Assembly: GCA_009667805.1 (NCBI GenBank)
Contig: CM019067.1
Coordinates: forward strand, 67,564,637-67,628,636
DNA from: Leptobrachium leishanense
Lineage: Eukaryota > Chordata > Amphibia > Anura > Megophryidae
Direction of reading: 5' to 3'
Length of the DNA stretch: 64,000 bases
A program made the translations under genes and the position numbers. Positions 53,987 to 64,000 of this stretch are shown piece after piece. Under the pieces are notes generated by a model, which worked only from the letters and a program-made list of their open reading frames with translations, was not told the DNA's origin and searched no databases. Numbering within the stretch: position 1 is the first letter of the stretch; each line of letters begins with the position of its first letter.

Positions 53987-54436
53987 AGAATACAGGAGGC
54001 AGGCGTTCTTGTTAATAGCTTCAGTGATCACTGTCTAGTGTACTGTGTGCGCAAAATAAAGGCCACAAAATCTCCCCCAAGGGTAATAATCACCAGGTCC
54101 TTCAAGAAATGTAATCTTGAATCCTTCCTAGATGATCTCAAATGGCTCACGTGGTACAGGCTAAACCTAATCCCAGACCTGAACTGTGCAATTGAATACT
54201 TTCAGTCAGAGCTCCTGCAAGTCTGGAATGCCCATGCCCCGCTGCGAAAAGTTCGAGTCAAAGGGGCACATCTCCCCTGGGTTACAGCTGACCTCACACA
54301 CATGTACCAGCTTAGAGATTCACTCTGGTCAAATTTCAAGAGTACTGGATCCATGAACGATCACTGTGAATACCGAAAATGGCGGAATGCATGCAACAAA
54401 GCAAACAAAAATGGCCAAAGCCCAATACTTCAATGA
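53987..54436 (+). pseudogene. LINE ORF2: end of endonuclease and linker (broken)
   Basis: SFSDHCLVYCVRK is the terminal SDH motif of an APE-type endonuclease, which nicks target DNA. The following FKKCNLESFLDDL ... HAPLRKVRVKGAHLPWVTAD ... YRKWRNACNKAN region is the usual linker before RT in CR1/L2 ORF2 proteins. The first catalytic motifs are missing. The frame stops at 54436; the conserved sequence continues in another frame from about 54410. Confidence 0.8.
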
Positions 54437-54895
54437 AAATCTAAACAATAACATATCAAACCCGAGAAATTTTTGGAAAATCATAAATAACATACAATCG
54501 CCCCCTGACCACTCCCAACCAGCTGCTGTCAAAGTAAACAACCAAACCCTGCAACACCCCCTAGATGTATCAAATGCCTTTAATAACTATTTCGTTGGGC
54601 CAACATCCTGATTGCTAAGCTAGCAATTGAAACACATTCAGAAAGACAGCACACAAGTCAGATCCTTCCAACTGTGCAAAACCCTGTATCAAAGGGAAAT
54701 TCAGTTTTAGACTGGTGCCTGTCAGTGCCATTACTAAACGTCTCTGTAGCCAAAAAATGAAACACCAGTCAGGACCTGACCAAATCTGAGCATTGCTGCT
54801 GAAAATCAGCGCGCCGGCAATTGCAAAACCTGACGCAACCCTAATCAATGAATCACTGGCGACTGGATATACCCAAACTCTGGTAGACTGCGAGA
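54405..54895 (+). pseudogene. LINE ORF2: thumb-linker region, several frame breaks
   Basis: The frame ending at 54611 reads AKAQYFNENLNNNISNPRNF and SNAFNNYFVG, the conserved segment just before RT. From 54612 to 54895 resemblance continues piecemeal across frames with stops, so this part is badly eroded. Confidence 0.65.
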
Positions 54896-55570
54896 GTGGT
54901 ACCTATCCATAAAAGTGGAGACAATACTTTGGTATCCAACTACTGTCCAATATCATTGCTTCCTGTAACGTCAAAAATTCTGGAAAAATGTGTTTACACT
55001 CAATTATGCGATTACTATCAGTATTTGAACTATTTAACCCCAGATCAATCCGGCTTCCGTCCAAATCATTCAACCACAACTGCCCTTTTAAAAGTTTCCA
55101 ATGATATCCAGGCTGGTATGGAGCAAGGAAACCTAACTGGAGCCATCTTCCTTGATTTTGCCAAGGCCTTTGACATAGGAGACCATGGCATCTTATTACA
55201 AAAACTTAAAAACTCTGGCATTGGTGATCGCACGCTAATCTGGTTTCAATCACATGTGTCTGATCGGTCACAATATGTGTCCATTTCTGACAGCACTTCC
55301 CTCCCAGTCACGTGCGGTGTACCCCAAGGCTCGATACTCGGCCCCCTGCTATTCACAATATTCATAAATGATCTGCCCAATGTCTGCAAAGCCTCAACTG
55401 TACACATGTACGCAGACGACACTGTAATCTATACCAGCAAACCAGATCTCCCACAGCTGGAGGCCGTGCTGCAAGACCAATTCACAGAGGTAGAAAAGTG
55501 GATCAAAGATAACAAACCTTTTCTAAATGCTGACAAAACGGTTACGATGCTCTTTGGAACAGCACCTAAA
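54896..55570 (+). pseudogene. LINE ORF2: reverse transcriptase core (split)
   Basis: RT motifs in order: MVPIHKSGDNTLVSNYCPIS, LTPDQSGFRPNHSTTTAL, FLDFAKAFD with the first catalytic Asp, GVPQGSILGPLLFTIFINDL, and MYADDTVIYT with the YADD pair. The frame ends NADKTVTMLFGTAPK at the insertion point of the 55571 unit; the next codons are found at 59068. Non-LTR RT makes cDNA directly at the nicked target. Intact here as far as it goes, but the full protein is broken upstream and downstream. Confidence 0.85.
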
Positions 55571-56129
55571 TAGTGATGAGCTGAACACCCCCGTGTTCGG
55601 TTCGCATTCGAAAATTTTCAAAAGTTCAACTTCGAACTCGAACACAAACCGAACTCAATGCAAGTCAATGGGACTCTAAAGTTTGATTTTTAGAGTGCCC
55701 TCCAAGCGGGCATATATGCAAGATATTGGCCATAAAAGGTGTATGGGGGTTCGGGTATTGCCCTGGGGGACAGGTGAACAAGGTCAAAATGTTTTAAAAA
55801 AAACGTTTTAAAGGAACAGTGAGTTTTCCATGAAATAAAGGTTAAGAATAAAAACGAAAAATTCCTTCAAATATCGTGCCTAGGAGGTCCCCATAACCTG
55901 CCCGTGAAGTGGCAGATTTGTAGGATGTATAGAAACATTTAAAAACAAAAAAATGACATTTCAAATGACGGTAAATGGTTTCCCTTTAATCTATTCATAA
56001 ACAACTGCTTGGGGTGGCAGTCTGTATGAAAAGAGGAGAAATTTTAGGACACGCAGAACAAGTTTATTGATTTTTTGGCTAAATTATGGTGAAACTTATG
56101 CAGGCTTTGGATGAAAGAATAGCTGCTTT

Positions 56130-56350
56130 AAAATTGGGCCTTTAGTGTCGGCAACAGTGCCGTCACACCATAACCCCTCTGTGGTATTGTGGAAGAGTGC
56201 AGGGTTGGACCCTGCGGTCAAATATTAAAATGATATGAATCTGGTATAGGCGTCAGTGGCAGTGCACCCAAATATTGTGCCTTTGGTGGCAGCAAGTGCC
56301 TTCACACCGTAAGTAACCCCTCTGTGGTATTGTGGAAGAGTGCAGTGGTG
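56130..56350. repeat. Inverted relatives of the 145-bp repeat
   Basis: CCCCTCTGTGGTATTGTGG occurs at about 56162 and 56316, with GTGCACCCAAATATTGTGCC between them. Inverse of the repeat at 26367-26800. Confidence 0.75.
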
Positions 56351-57136
56351 GAGGTTTTGGTAATGCAGAAGAGATCCCTGATCTATTCAGTTACATCAGC
56401 AGCTATAACAAAACCGGGTCAGCAATGTTTAGGCACTTGTACTGCGCTACTGTATATGGTGAGAATCAGCGCACACCAGTAGCAACAGGAAGCAAACAGA
56501 ACAGGCAGGGAATACACAGAGAGAATAGTCAAATGGCAGGCAAAGTCAGCAACAGATTGGGTCCTCAGAACAAGCAGGGTCAGTAACAAGTATACAAACT
56601 GATTCGGCAAGCTAGCGATGCGGGAATAAAGGCTGAGACACACTGAGCGTGTAGCGACGCACAGCGAAGTGAAGAGAAGCAAAAATTTTGCAGGCTTGAC
56701 TTCACTCCGCCTCGCAGCGTGTCTACACTACGTTTGCTTCTCACCGCACTGGACAGGAAACCACTAACTAAATAAAAATGTACACACAAAACCGTTTTAT
56801 TTTCAAAAAGCACATGTTATATAAGAAAAACGTTTCTACTGAATAAAATACATCAAAAATTACTGTTAATTTAATAGGAATAGTATAAAAATATGAAAAA
56901 AGGTAACCCCTGATCATATATATTATAGGGACATGGAGCGCCGTGTATAGAGTAGGGATGCATTGATACCACACACATATACGTACCGTATTTTTCGCTC
57001 CATAAGACGCACTTTTTCCCCCAAAAAAGTGGGGGGGAAAGTGTGTGCGCCTTATGGAGCGAATACTGAAAAAAAGAGTGCACATTGGGGCAGTGACGTT
57101 GCAAGGTGGGGGCGGGGGGTGCGGCCTGCACCAGGT

Positions 57137-57180
57137 GACACCCGCCCTTAGGGTGACACCATCACCCTAAGGGCGGGTGT
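57137..57180. repeat. Perfect hairpin, 19-bp arms
   Basis: ACACCCGCCCTTAGGGTGA, five-base loop, inverse arm. Confidence 0.9.
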
Positions 57181-57198
57181 CTCACCCTGCGACGTAGT

Positions 57199-57358
57199 GT
57201 TCGGCTCCCTGCGAGCGTCCGAAGCTATGGAGCTTCGGCGCTTGCCTGGGGGAACCATGTCACCAGCCGAGTTCTCGCGAGATCGCGGCTGGTCACGTGG
57301 CTCCCCCAGGCGAGCGCCCAAGCTCCATGCCGTCGGACGCTCAGAGGGAGCCAAACAC
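57199..57358. repeat. Long imperfect hairpin, ~70-bp arms
   Basis: TTCGGCTCCCTGCGAGCGTC at the left pairs with GACGCTCAGAGGGAGCCAAA at the right; inner CCTGGGGGAACCATGTCACC pairs with GGTCACGTGGCTCCCCCAGG. The central part contains TCTCGCGAGA. Confidence 0.85.
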
Positions 57359-57399
57359 GCGGCGGCGGCGGCAGGAGGTGAGCTGGGGGCTCGGGGCAG

Positions 57400-57880
57400 T
57401 ATCCATGAGAGCTGCTGGGGCAGTATATCCATGAGAGGAGCTGGGGCATTATCCATGAGAGCAGCTGGGGCATTATCCATGAGAGCAGCTGGGGCATATC
57501 CATGAGAGGAGCTGGGGCAATATCCATGAGAGCTCCTGGGGCAATATCCATGAGAGCTCCTGGGGCATATCCATGAGAGCTCCTGGGGCATATCCACGAG
57601 AGGAGCTGGGGCATATCCACGAGAGGAGCTGGGGCAATATCCATGAGAGCTCCTGGGGCAATATCCATGAGAGCTCCTGGGGCAATATCCATGAGAGCTC
57701 CTGGGGCATATCCATGAGAACTCCTGGGGCATATCCATGAGAGGAGCTGGGGCATATCCATGAGAGGAGCTGGGGCATATCTATGAGAGCTCCTGGGGCA
57801 TATCCATGAGAGCTCCTGGGGCATATCCATGAGAGCTCCTGGGGCATATCCATGAGAGCTGCTGGGGCATATCTAGGAGG
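57400..57880 (-). repeat. Minisatellite, 22-25 bp unit, about 20 copies
   Basis: Unit ATCCATGAGAGCTCCTGGGGC with TAT/AAT/AGTAT spacers; GCTCC alternates with GCTGC and GGAGC. Minus-strand open frames of about 200 codons (57148-57853) come from this array and have only its periodic composition. Confidence 0.95.
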
Positions 57881-58122
57881 GCATATCCATTATTACACTA
57901 TTTGATTCAGAATTTTTTTTCCTGTTTTCCTCTAAAAACTAGGTGCGTCTTATGGTCAGGTGCGTCTTATGGAGCGTAAAATACGGTATATATCAACACG
58001 CAGACCTATATATACGTATATATCAACACGCAGATATATATATATATATACCTACCCACAGACCTCAGACCATATACACATATGCACATGGGGGGTGGCA
58101 TGTGGACAATCTCAACTAAATG

Positions 58123-58229
58123 TGCCCCCCCATTTGGCTGATCCCTCCAGAAGAAATGTTGAACCCGACAGATATTCTCTGCTCTATCGGGTTCAACATT
58201 TCTTCTGGAGGGATCAGCCAAATGGGGGG
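58123..58229. repeat. Perfect long hairpin, ~45-bp arms
   Basis: CCCCCCATTTGGCTGATCCC at the left and its inverse at the right continue through GAAATGTTGAACCCGA to a loop of about 16 bases. Confidence 0.95.
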
Positions 58230-58417
58230 GGGGGAATTAGTTGCCAAAATGTGTGTGTAATACAAGTCTGGATATATATATTTATAAGAATATATATATA
58301 TATATCATATATATATATCTCGTACCTGCCCTTACCTTCCCCTATAAATTTGCTAACAACATACACACACAAAAAAAAACACTGCCTGAGACCCCGCGCA
58401 GCCCACATGCCACCCCC

Positions 58418-58473
58418 CTCTACCTGGCTGAATGTATCTAATATATATAATTAAATACATTCAGACAGGTAGA
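58418..58473. repeat. Hairpin with AT-rich loop
   Basis: CTCTACCTGGCTGAATGTAT pairs with ATACATTCAGACAGGTAGAG with one mismatch. Confidence 0.9.
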
Positions 58474-59059
58474 GAAAGAAAAAAAAAGGTTTTATTTTAT
58501 GTTCCCGGGGACATTTAAAAATGTAATCGGATTTTTTTTTTTTTAGAAATGTGTCGCCTTACCTTAGCCTGGTGGTTAGTGGGGGCTCCCTGTATCCTGG
58601 TTGTGGGGGTCTGCCGTGGCCGCAGGTGCAGTGGCTCCCTCCCTGCGCTGCCTCTGTCACATGCACCCGGGCGGCTAGCCCGCACAGTCGCAGCTCTGTC
58701 ATCCAGCGGCTGCATGCTCCTCAAGGGGATCCTTGGGAGGCCCCTGCAGGCTGCCCTCTACAGTGCCTGATTAGAGGGCCGTGTCTGCCTGATGTTTTAG
58801 TAACAAGAATGCTTTATCCCATAGGCTTCAATGTTAAAAATATTCACGTTTTAATTCAATATCTAATAAACCGTTGCTTGTAATATTCTACAGTAAAGAG
58901 TCTCTTAATTTCTAGATTTTTTAAGCAGTTTTTATACTTTTTTCAAAAAAAAATTCGAACTTTTGGCGAACGTCCCAAAAAGTTCAAAGTTCGCGAACGG
59001 TCGAACGGCCGATGTTCGATGCGAACTCCGAACAGATCGAACCGAACAGCTCATCCCTA

Positions 59060-59946
59060 CGCCTAAACTACACAAATTGCAAACACCCCATCTATGTGTC
59101 AGGACAAAATCAAATGGCACGTTGACCACAGTCACTTCTCTCAAATATCTAGGTATGTGGTTAGACCCAAATCTATCCTTTGGCCCCCACATCGAAAAAC
59201 TTTCATCTAAACTTTACCCCAAACTAGGTGCCCTGTACAGAAACAAATCCTGCCTGAGCCCCGCGGTACGAAAGCAGATTGTACAACAAATGTTTATGCC
59301 AGCTATTGAATACGGAGATGTAGTGTATGCAGCCGCCCCGCAAGCACACCTCCAGAAACTTACTACATTGTATAACTTATTCTGTCGCTTTGTGCTACAA
59401 TGTAACTACATGACCCACCATTGTGACATGTTAAATGAACTAAACTGGCCGTCGCTAGAATCTAGACGCACTCTTCACCTTTCCAACAGGGCGTTTAAGA
59501 GCTTTTCTGGGAAGCTACCACCCTACCTGAATAGGCTGCTTCCCTCAGCAGTTCCCTCATCCTATCACCTCCAATCCAGCACCAGCACCTTACTTGCAAT
59601 ACCACAATACAAAAAGAAAGTGGCTCGATCCTCATTTTCCTACAGAGCACCACAATTATGGAATAACCTCCCAGACGCCATCAAATCTTCCCCCAGTCTA
59701 AAGTCCCTTAAGAGCTCCCTATTAACATACCTCAATAAGGAATGCACTTGTAAACATGTAACATAGTGACTATATTTCCTACATATTTATTTTCTGTTAA
59801 TCTGTTTATTTGTTTTGTGTTAATATCTTGCATTTTACTACTTTGTATTTCTGTAACAATGTGAACCCAGGACATACTTGAAAACGAGAGAAATCTCAAT
59901 GTATCTTTCCTGGTAAAATACCTTTATAAATAAATAAATAAATAAA
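59060..59946 (+). mobile_element. L2/CR1-group LINE, second segment with 3' end
   Basis: Continuation of the LINE interrupted at 55570: RT C-terminus, a short 3' UTR ending with the CCTGGTAAAATACC block, and (AAAT)n at about 59928-59946. This is the best local example of the 3' end found as fragments at 591, 1372, 3603, 28626 and 62039. Confidence 0.9.
59068..59766 (+). pseudogene. LINE ORF2: C-terminal domain (open but detached)
   Basis: Reads LHKLQTPHLC, VTSLKYLGMWLDPNLSFGPH, LGALYRNKSCLSPAV, MPAIEYGDVVYAAAP, SFSYRAPQLWNNLPDAIKSS and stops at 59766. This is the complete C-terminal region after RT in the L2/CR1 group. No stop interrupts it, but the RT core is 3.5 kb upstream across the hAT-like insertion. 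The longer open frame from 58963 includes transposon sequence at its start and is not real. Confidence 0.85.
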
Positions 59947-61443
59947 TATGCTACCAATAGGTTTTTCTGACTGCCCCTCACACCCCTGCGTTATTGTCTC
60001 GCTTTTCCCTTTTCTTTAATGTGAAAAGAAAGTTACCCAAAAAAGGGATATTACAGTGATTTTCTGGTCTGCCTAGAGGTGACAGGGATACACAATCTTC
60101 AAAACAGAGTTGGATTGTGGCAGAAAGTGTAGGTTGTCATGACTGAGCAGCTTGAGCAGCCAGCTCTCTAACTGCTTGTCCTTGGCTCTTCTTCCTCCCT
60201 CCATGCTTCCCTGTCCCCAATAATGGAGAACTTGAGTTTTTTTTCCTCCACATTATTAGTATGCAAGAGATCTGTTCACAGGTCTCTGTGTGGTATTCAT
60301 AATACTTTTACAGATTGTATTTTGGAAGATTTCAGGTAAATTCATAAAATTATAATTATTTGTAAATCCTTTGATATTTATGGGTTAAATATTTGAATTT
60401 ATGATATGCAATAAATGATAAAAACTGAATACAAAACGTACTATACAATTATGGAAAAGAACTTAATTTAGAATGAAAATTTGAATCAGTTTACTGCTTC
60501 AAAGTGGGAAAAATGCTAAATGTGTACAAACACACGAAAAAAAAATCAGTATAAAACGATTTCCTTCTCAAGGTTCAACATTTGCCAACAGCTTGTAAGG
60601 TTTGTTTTTATGTTTGAAATGCAGATGGAAACATGTTTGTTAAGAAGACCAACACATTTGGTTATAAGTCTGTTTATAAACCACTCAAAGGAATCAAAAG
60701 CAATCAAAAAATCTAGAAGTGAAGAGCAAGAAATGAACAGACAATTTTAAAAAAGAATTAGATCTCATTAGAAAAAGCAGGCAGGTGTTGGGTTATTAGC
60801 GTTCTGAAAATTCATTTTATCTTTTTTTTTTTTACCACCAAATACATCCACAGGAGAAAAATAAATAAATAGAAAATCGTGTAGAAAAGCAGTGTGATAT
60901 TTTATAGGGGACTAAGGAACGGCACTAGGTCTACTTGTGCTTTATTTTGTTTATCATTCAAGGTCAAATCTGTAAAATCTAAACATTTTGTCATTCAAAT
61001 GGGGAAAAAAAAGTATGTATCATGGAATCTAATAATCAAATGCCAGATGCTTTACAAAAGCAGCAGTGGTCATTGTGTGATGATTTCTAGCCGGCACAAA
61101 GGCATTGTTTATCTACAACCTGAAGGTTTTACACGGTGGAAAAAAACATTACAGTGCATTGAAAGAAATATAACTAGAACTATGTCAAAACACAGCTGGA
61201 GAGAGGAAACAAAAGAAAAATCTGTATATTGGGCACTAGAGACCAAGAAGCTAATTACAACAAAACATCCAATTTACAGTATATTTAAAACAAAACAAAG
61301 CAAATAAGATGGCGATTAAAATATAATACTGTGGAATGTAGGCGGTGCACAGCTTTCTATAGCTAAACGTAGACCACGTATAATTTTTTATTTTTTTTCA
61401 ATATTTTGCTTATAGAAGCTTAACATATGGATTAGAGTTTTCA
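59947..61443. other. AT-rich, apparently single-copy sequence
   Basis: No repeat ends. A 137-codon frame at 60894-61307 has mixed, Lys/Thr-rich composition, no recognisable domain and no evidence of splice context; I do not call it a gene. Possible conserved non-coding DNA at 60300-60700. Confidence 0.3.
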
Positions 61444-61750
61444 CTACCGGGTGCTCTTTGTTGAATAAAATATTAACATAAAATCTGAGATACAAGATGT
61501 GTAGTTAATAAATGTAGAATAAAAAGTTTTGCATGCAGATTTACGGTTTTACCTTTTAATTCATTATACAGTAATAAATATTTGGGAATATTCGCAGGAA
61601 AGTAAAAAAAATATGTAAAAATAAGACATCGCCATCAACTGGCCAAATGGAGTTACTACACTTGCAACTATAGAGCGTGGCTCCATGTCAGCAGGGAACA
61701 GTGGTAGTAAATGCTCTCAGGCAGTGACAATCAGAATATAGTTTTCGCTT
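61444..61750. mobile_element. Old relative of the CCCCTTCACTACC MITE
   Basis: CACTACCGGGTG at the left, then TATACAGTAATAAATATTTG and a GCCATCAACTGGCC block, in the order of 41431-41620. The right half is not recognisable. Confidence 0.45.
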
Positions 61751-62038
61751 ATGAATGTATTGAATATGAAAGCTTATTATACATTACAAAAGAGAGGACA
61801 AATTAAAATGTATTTATTAATTCCAGAAGACACCTGTATTTTTCCCCAAATGATAAAGTAGCACGTATACATTAAAGCACAGATAGAATAACTTAGATTT
61901 TTCTCTCCGGCCTCTTTATATCTAATGATATCATGCATCTATTATACCAAGCATGTGTGGGAGGATAAGCAGTAAAGAAAAGTGGAGAAAAGAATAGAAA
62001 ATATAGAATGATAGTCACTACTGGATGAACTCTATAGT
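61751..62038. other. Unassigned AT-rich sequence
   Basis: Nothing distinctive. Confidence 0.3.
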
Positions 62039-62236
62039 TAAAGTAACATAATGACTTTATTTCCTCCATATTTATTTTTCTGTTAATCTGTATATTTGGT
62101 CTTGTGTTAATATCTTGCATTTTACTATTTTGTATTTCTGTAACCACTCAATGTTCTCGAACCCAGGAGATGCTTGAAAACGAGAGAAATCTCAATGTAT
62201 CCATCCTGGTAAAATCCTTTTATAAATAAATAAAGT
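62039..62236 (+). mobile_element. 3' end of an L2/CR1-group LINE
   Basis: About 200 bases matching the 3' UTR at 59766-59946, ending in a short (AAAT)n at 62224-62234. No coding sequence. Confidence 0.85.
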
Positions 62237-64000
62237 AAGGTTAAGTGTTCATATTATTTTCATTCGGTACTATAATGTTCAGATGCGTGTTGCTGTTAGG
62301 TTTATTTTATTGCATTTTTATATGTAAAATTTGTTTGGGTGTTAACGGACTAAAGAAGAAGAAGAAAACAAAAATCCCATCTCTTGCTTACAAAATATAG
62401 CAATTAGCAAGGTAAAAAAACAAAACAAAACCACACACAATTTGCAATCAAGCAAGCAATTAAACCATCTCTTTGATTTGGAGGAAAAATCATTAAAAGT
62501 AAAAGACTTACAAATTTATATGTTAAATGTATTAATCTCTGCTGTAGCTGATACACTCCTGGAATGGCTATTTACCCTTGTTTGATGGCTCCCTGGGTAA
62601 GAGTTTAGGAGCAACTAAGCTCATCAAAATTGTGGGGCTTTTGAGAAAACTGGCCCACCCGAGACCATTTTAGGCATGCTCAGTTTGCTTCCAGTTGCGT
62701 TTTGTGAAGTCACACATTCACTTTCCATTGGGACAGGATATGGGTGCTTCCATCCCCCATATTAAAAAAAGAAAACACACAGATATATTGCTTTTTATTC
62801 TAGGACATAAAGAAGAGACTTTAGACTTTTACTTTGTAATGTAAAGCTGCATTAAATCCAGCTGCCACCTTCTTGCCATTCAAACTTGTTGGTCGTGAAG
62901 ATGAGAGAGAACAGAAGAGATAAATTGAGAGCAGACCCATGAGAACAACAAGTATAAATCTTTTACTATTAAGAATAGCATACCAGCACCTGTACAAACT
63001 ACAAACTATTGTGCTCACTGGAAAGATTAATTCCTGTTGGGAAGAGTTTAGGCTCAACTCAGCACAAGTGAGACTTCCAGTGATGAGGGAGAACTAGAAG
63101 AATTACTCACCGTAGGTCATCGAGAGGATTAAATCGTATTCCATTTAATAGCACCTTAATGCTCACATCCTAATAATTCCAGGGTTTTTGAAGTAGTATG
63201 TGTTATGCCGATTCAGATAAGCCCTCCCAAAAAATGGTGGATTCTGATCTCTAAAAGTCTTGTAGCTAATTACATGTAGGGCAGAAGATTAGGTTTACAG
63301 AGAAACATTGGACTCCATTCGCCTCACCATCCGTAAAATCACCTCAGTCACCACTGTAGGCATCTATGTAAGATGAGGATATTATTCAAAGCATAACACT
63401 GTATTTGTAGCCAAATATTAATAACAAATAAAACTACAACTGAATTTGACATCATACATTGAAATAAACTGGATGACACCCTATTGGAGGTCATACCTTG
63501 CTGAAACATCCATTACAAAATTATAGGCAGGAATGCTCAAACAGGCTTTAATATCAGTACCATGATTGGTGAGTTCCCCAAACTCTGATATCTAGAAGAT
63601 GTTTTTTTTTTATTAAAATTTTGGCTCTGTCACATATATTTAATTTGAAATTACATGATTGTGTAATTAAATCCTGGGGGCCTCTTAATAAACTCACCGA
63701 GGAACTCCAAGGTAGACATGTGCATTCGTTTTAGTACTAAAACAATTTAGTCCGAATTTTGGGATAATTTAGTTTTCGGATGACTCAAGAGAAACGAAAC
63801 TGCTCAGTACAAAAAACGAAAGAAACTAAAATAAAATGCACTACATTTTAGTTTCAGTCCTTTTTGTGATATTACATTGATGAGTGAAGGAGACCAGCAA
63901 TGAAGAACGCAACATCGCAAAGCTACAGAAAAGGTTTGTATGCATAATCCTTCCCGACCCCTACCCGAAAATATGAAAGTGATAGAGCTCCAGAATACTC
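62237..64000. other. Unassigned, mostly single-copy sequence
   Basis: No repeat boundaries, tandem arrays or convincing open frames. A 78-codon minus-strand frame (62821-63057) has a hydrophobic stretch but no other support. Confidence 0.3.

Larger units (their letters stand above)
53978..55570 (+). mobile_element. L2/CR1-group LINE, first segment (split by hAT-like unit 3)
   Basis: Coding remains from the end of the endonuclease to past the RT catalytic box, in several frames. The element resumes at 59060 after the 3.5-kb insertion and then reaches its 3' UTR and (AAAT)n tail. It is 5'-truncated near 53978, within the endonuclease. Confidence 0.88.
56986..57986. mobile_element. DNA element with CCGTATTTT ends carrying a minisatellite
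   Basis: Ends CCGTATTTTTCGCTCC and (inverted right) CCGTATTTTACGCTCC, each followed by ATAAGACGCAC, and TA on both sides. Inside are a GGGCGGGTGT hairpin, a long CGAGCGTCCGAAGC-type hairpin and a minisatellite of about 480 bp. No transposase; superfamily not assigned. Confidence 0.75.
55571..59059. mobile_element. hAT-like composite unit 3 (3.5 kb, no transposase), inserted in a LINE
   Basis: Ends TAGTGATGAGCTGAACACCC and the inverse, finishing GAACAGCTCATCCCTA. CACCTAAA (55563-55570) and CGCCTAAA (59060-59067) form an 8-bp duplication with one mismatch. The LINE coding sequence is continuous when this segment is ignored, which fixes the boundaries. Contents: part of the 145-bp repeat family, a 1-kb element with CCGTATTTT ends, several long hairpins, and near the right end the ATTCAATATCTAATAAACC and AAAGAGTCTCTTAATT blocks. 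Confidence 0.9.

Noticed and set aside
57148..57853. Minus-strand open frames of up to about 200 codons rich in Pro, Ser, Met and Trp
   Set aside because: They follow the 22-25 bp minisatellite and overlapping frames are all open with periodic sequence; no conserved domain. Repeat artefact.
58963..59067. N-terminal 35 codons of the 58963-59766 open frame
   Set aside because: They are hAT-like transposon sequence that happens to be in frame with the LINE segment beyond the 8-bp duplication.
60894..61307. 137-codon open frame as a possible host gene
   Set aside because: No recognisable domain, Lys-rich low-complexity ends, AT-rich surroundings; frames of this size can occur by chance in 64 kb.

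Overview
The window looks like non-coding DNA from a large, repeat-rich vertebrate genome, most likely an anuran amphibian. The reasons are the repeat content (Tc1-like, piggyBac-like TTAA elements, L2/CR1-group LINEs, a chromodomain Ty3/Gypsy element, hammerhead-like motifs) and the absence of any recognisable host exon. I found no tRNA, rRNA, CRISPR array or bacterial-type gene. Species assignment is inference.

Layout. 1-8 kb: LINE tails, two CAGGGTTATTC-ended non-autonomous elements, a small hAT-like MITE with a perfect 8-bp target duplication, and a CR1-group LINE 3' end. 8-11.5 kb: a TTA-target MITE, then a dead Mutator-like (MULE) transposase with a FLYWCH-type N-terminus, split by a TTAA-flanked 544-bp element and ending at a hammerhead-like motif. 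11.7-17.6 kb: a nearly intact, recently inserted Ty3/Gypsy chromovirus with 5-bp target duplications. It has gag-protease, RT-RNase H, integrase-chromodomain and almost identical LTRs, and its sequence points to Tf1-type self-priming. 20.9-22.5 kb: a Tc1-like element with one uninterrupted 344-codon transposase; a second, dead copy lies at 51.4-52.9 kb. 23.3 kb: a solo LTR. 25.0-28.6, 32.4-33.9 and 55.6-59.1 kb: hAT-like units with 8-bp duplications but no transposase, filled with nested repeats. The 55.6-kb unit splits an L2/CR1-group LINE in two.

Two systems stand out. First, TTAA-bounded elements (27.1-28.4, 31.6-32.1, 44.8-46.0 and 47.0-48.3 kb, plus a partial copy at 25.5-26.1 kb) are built from consecutive hairpins, repeatedly punctuated by TTAA, with some arm-to-arm co-variation between copies. 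Second, eleven places between 10.7 and 51.3 kb carry a hammerhead-ribozyme-like layout (CUGANGA-like core, stem II, GAAA-like core, short self-complementary stem III, stem I). The stems differ but the architecture is shared. Nine of the eleven lie in four long inverted repeats or in a related single copy. One inverted repeat is a near-perfect 340-bp palindrome with a hammerhead-like motif over its 18-bp spacer.

Between the repeats are AT-rich, apparently single-copy islands (about 7.1-7.7, 20.3-20.9, 30.5-31.1, 34.2-34.7, 38.7-39.7 and 60.3-61.4 kb). They could contain conserved regulatory DNA of a gene-poor locus, but this cannot be decided from the sequence alone. All calls were made by reading; no database search was run.
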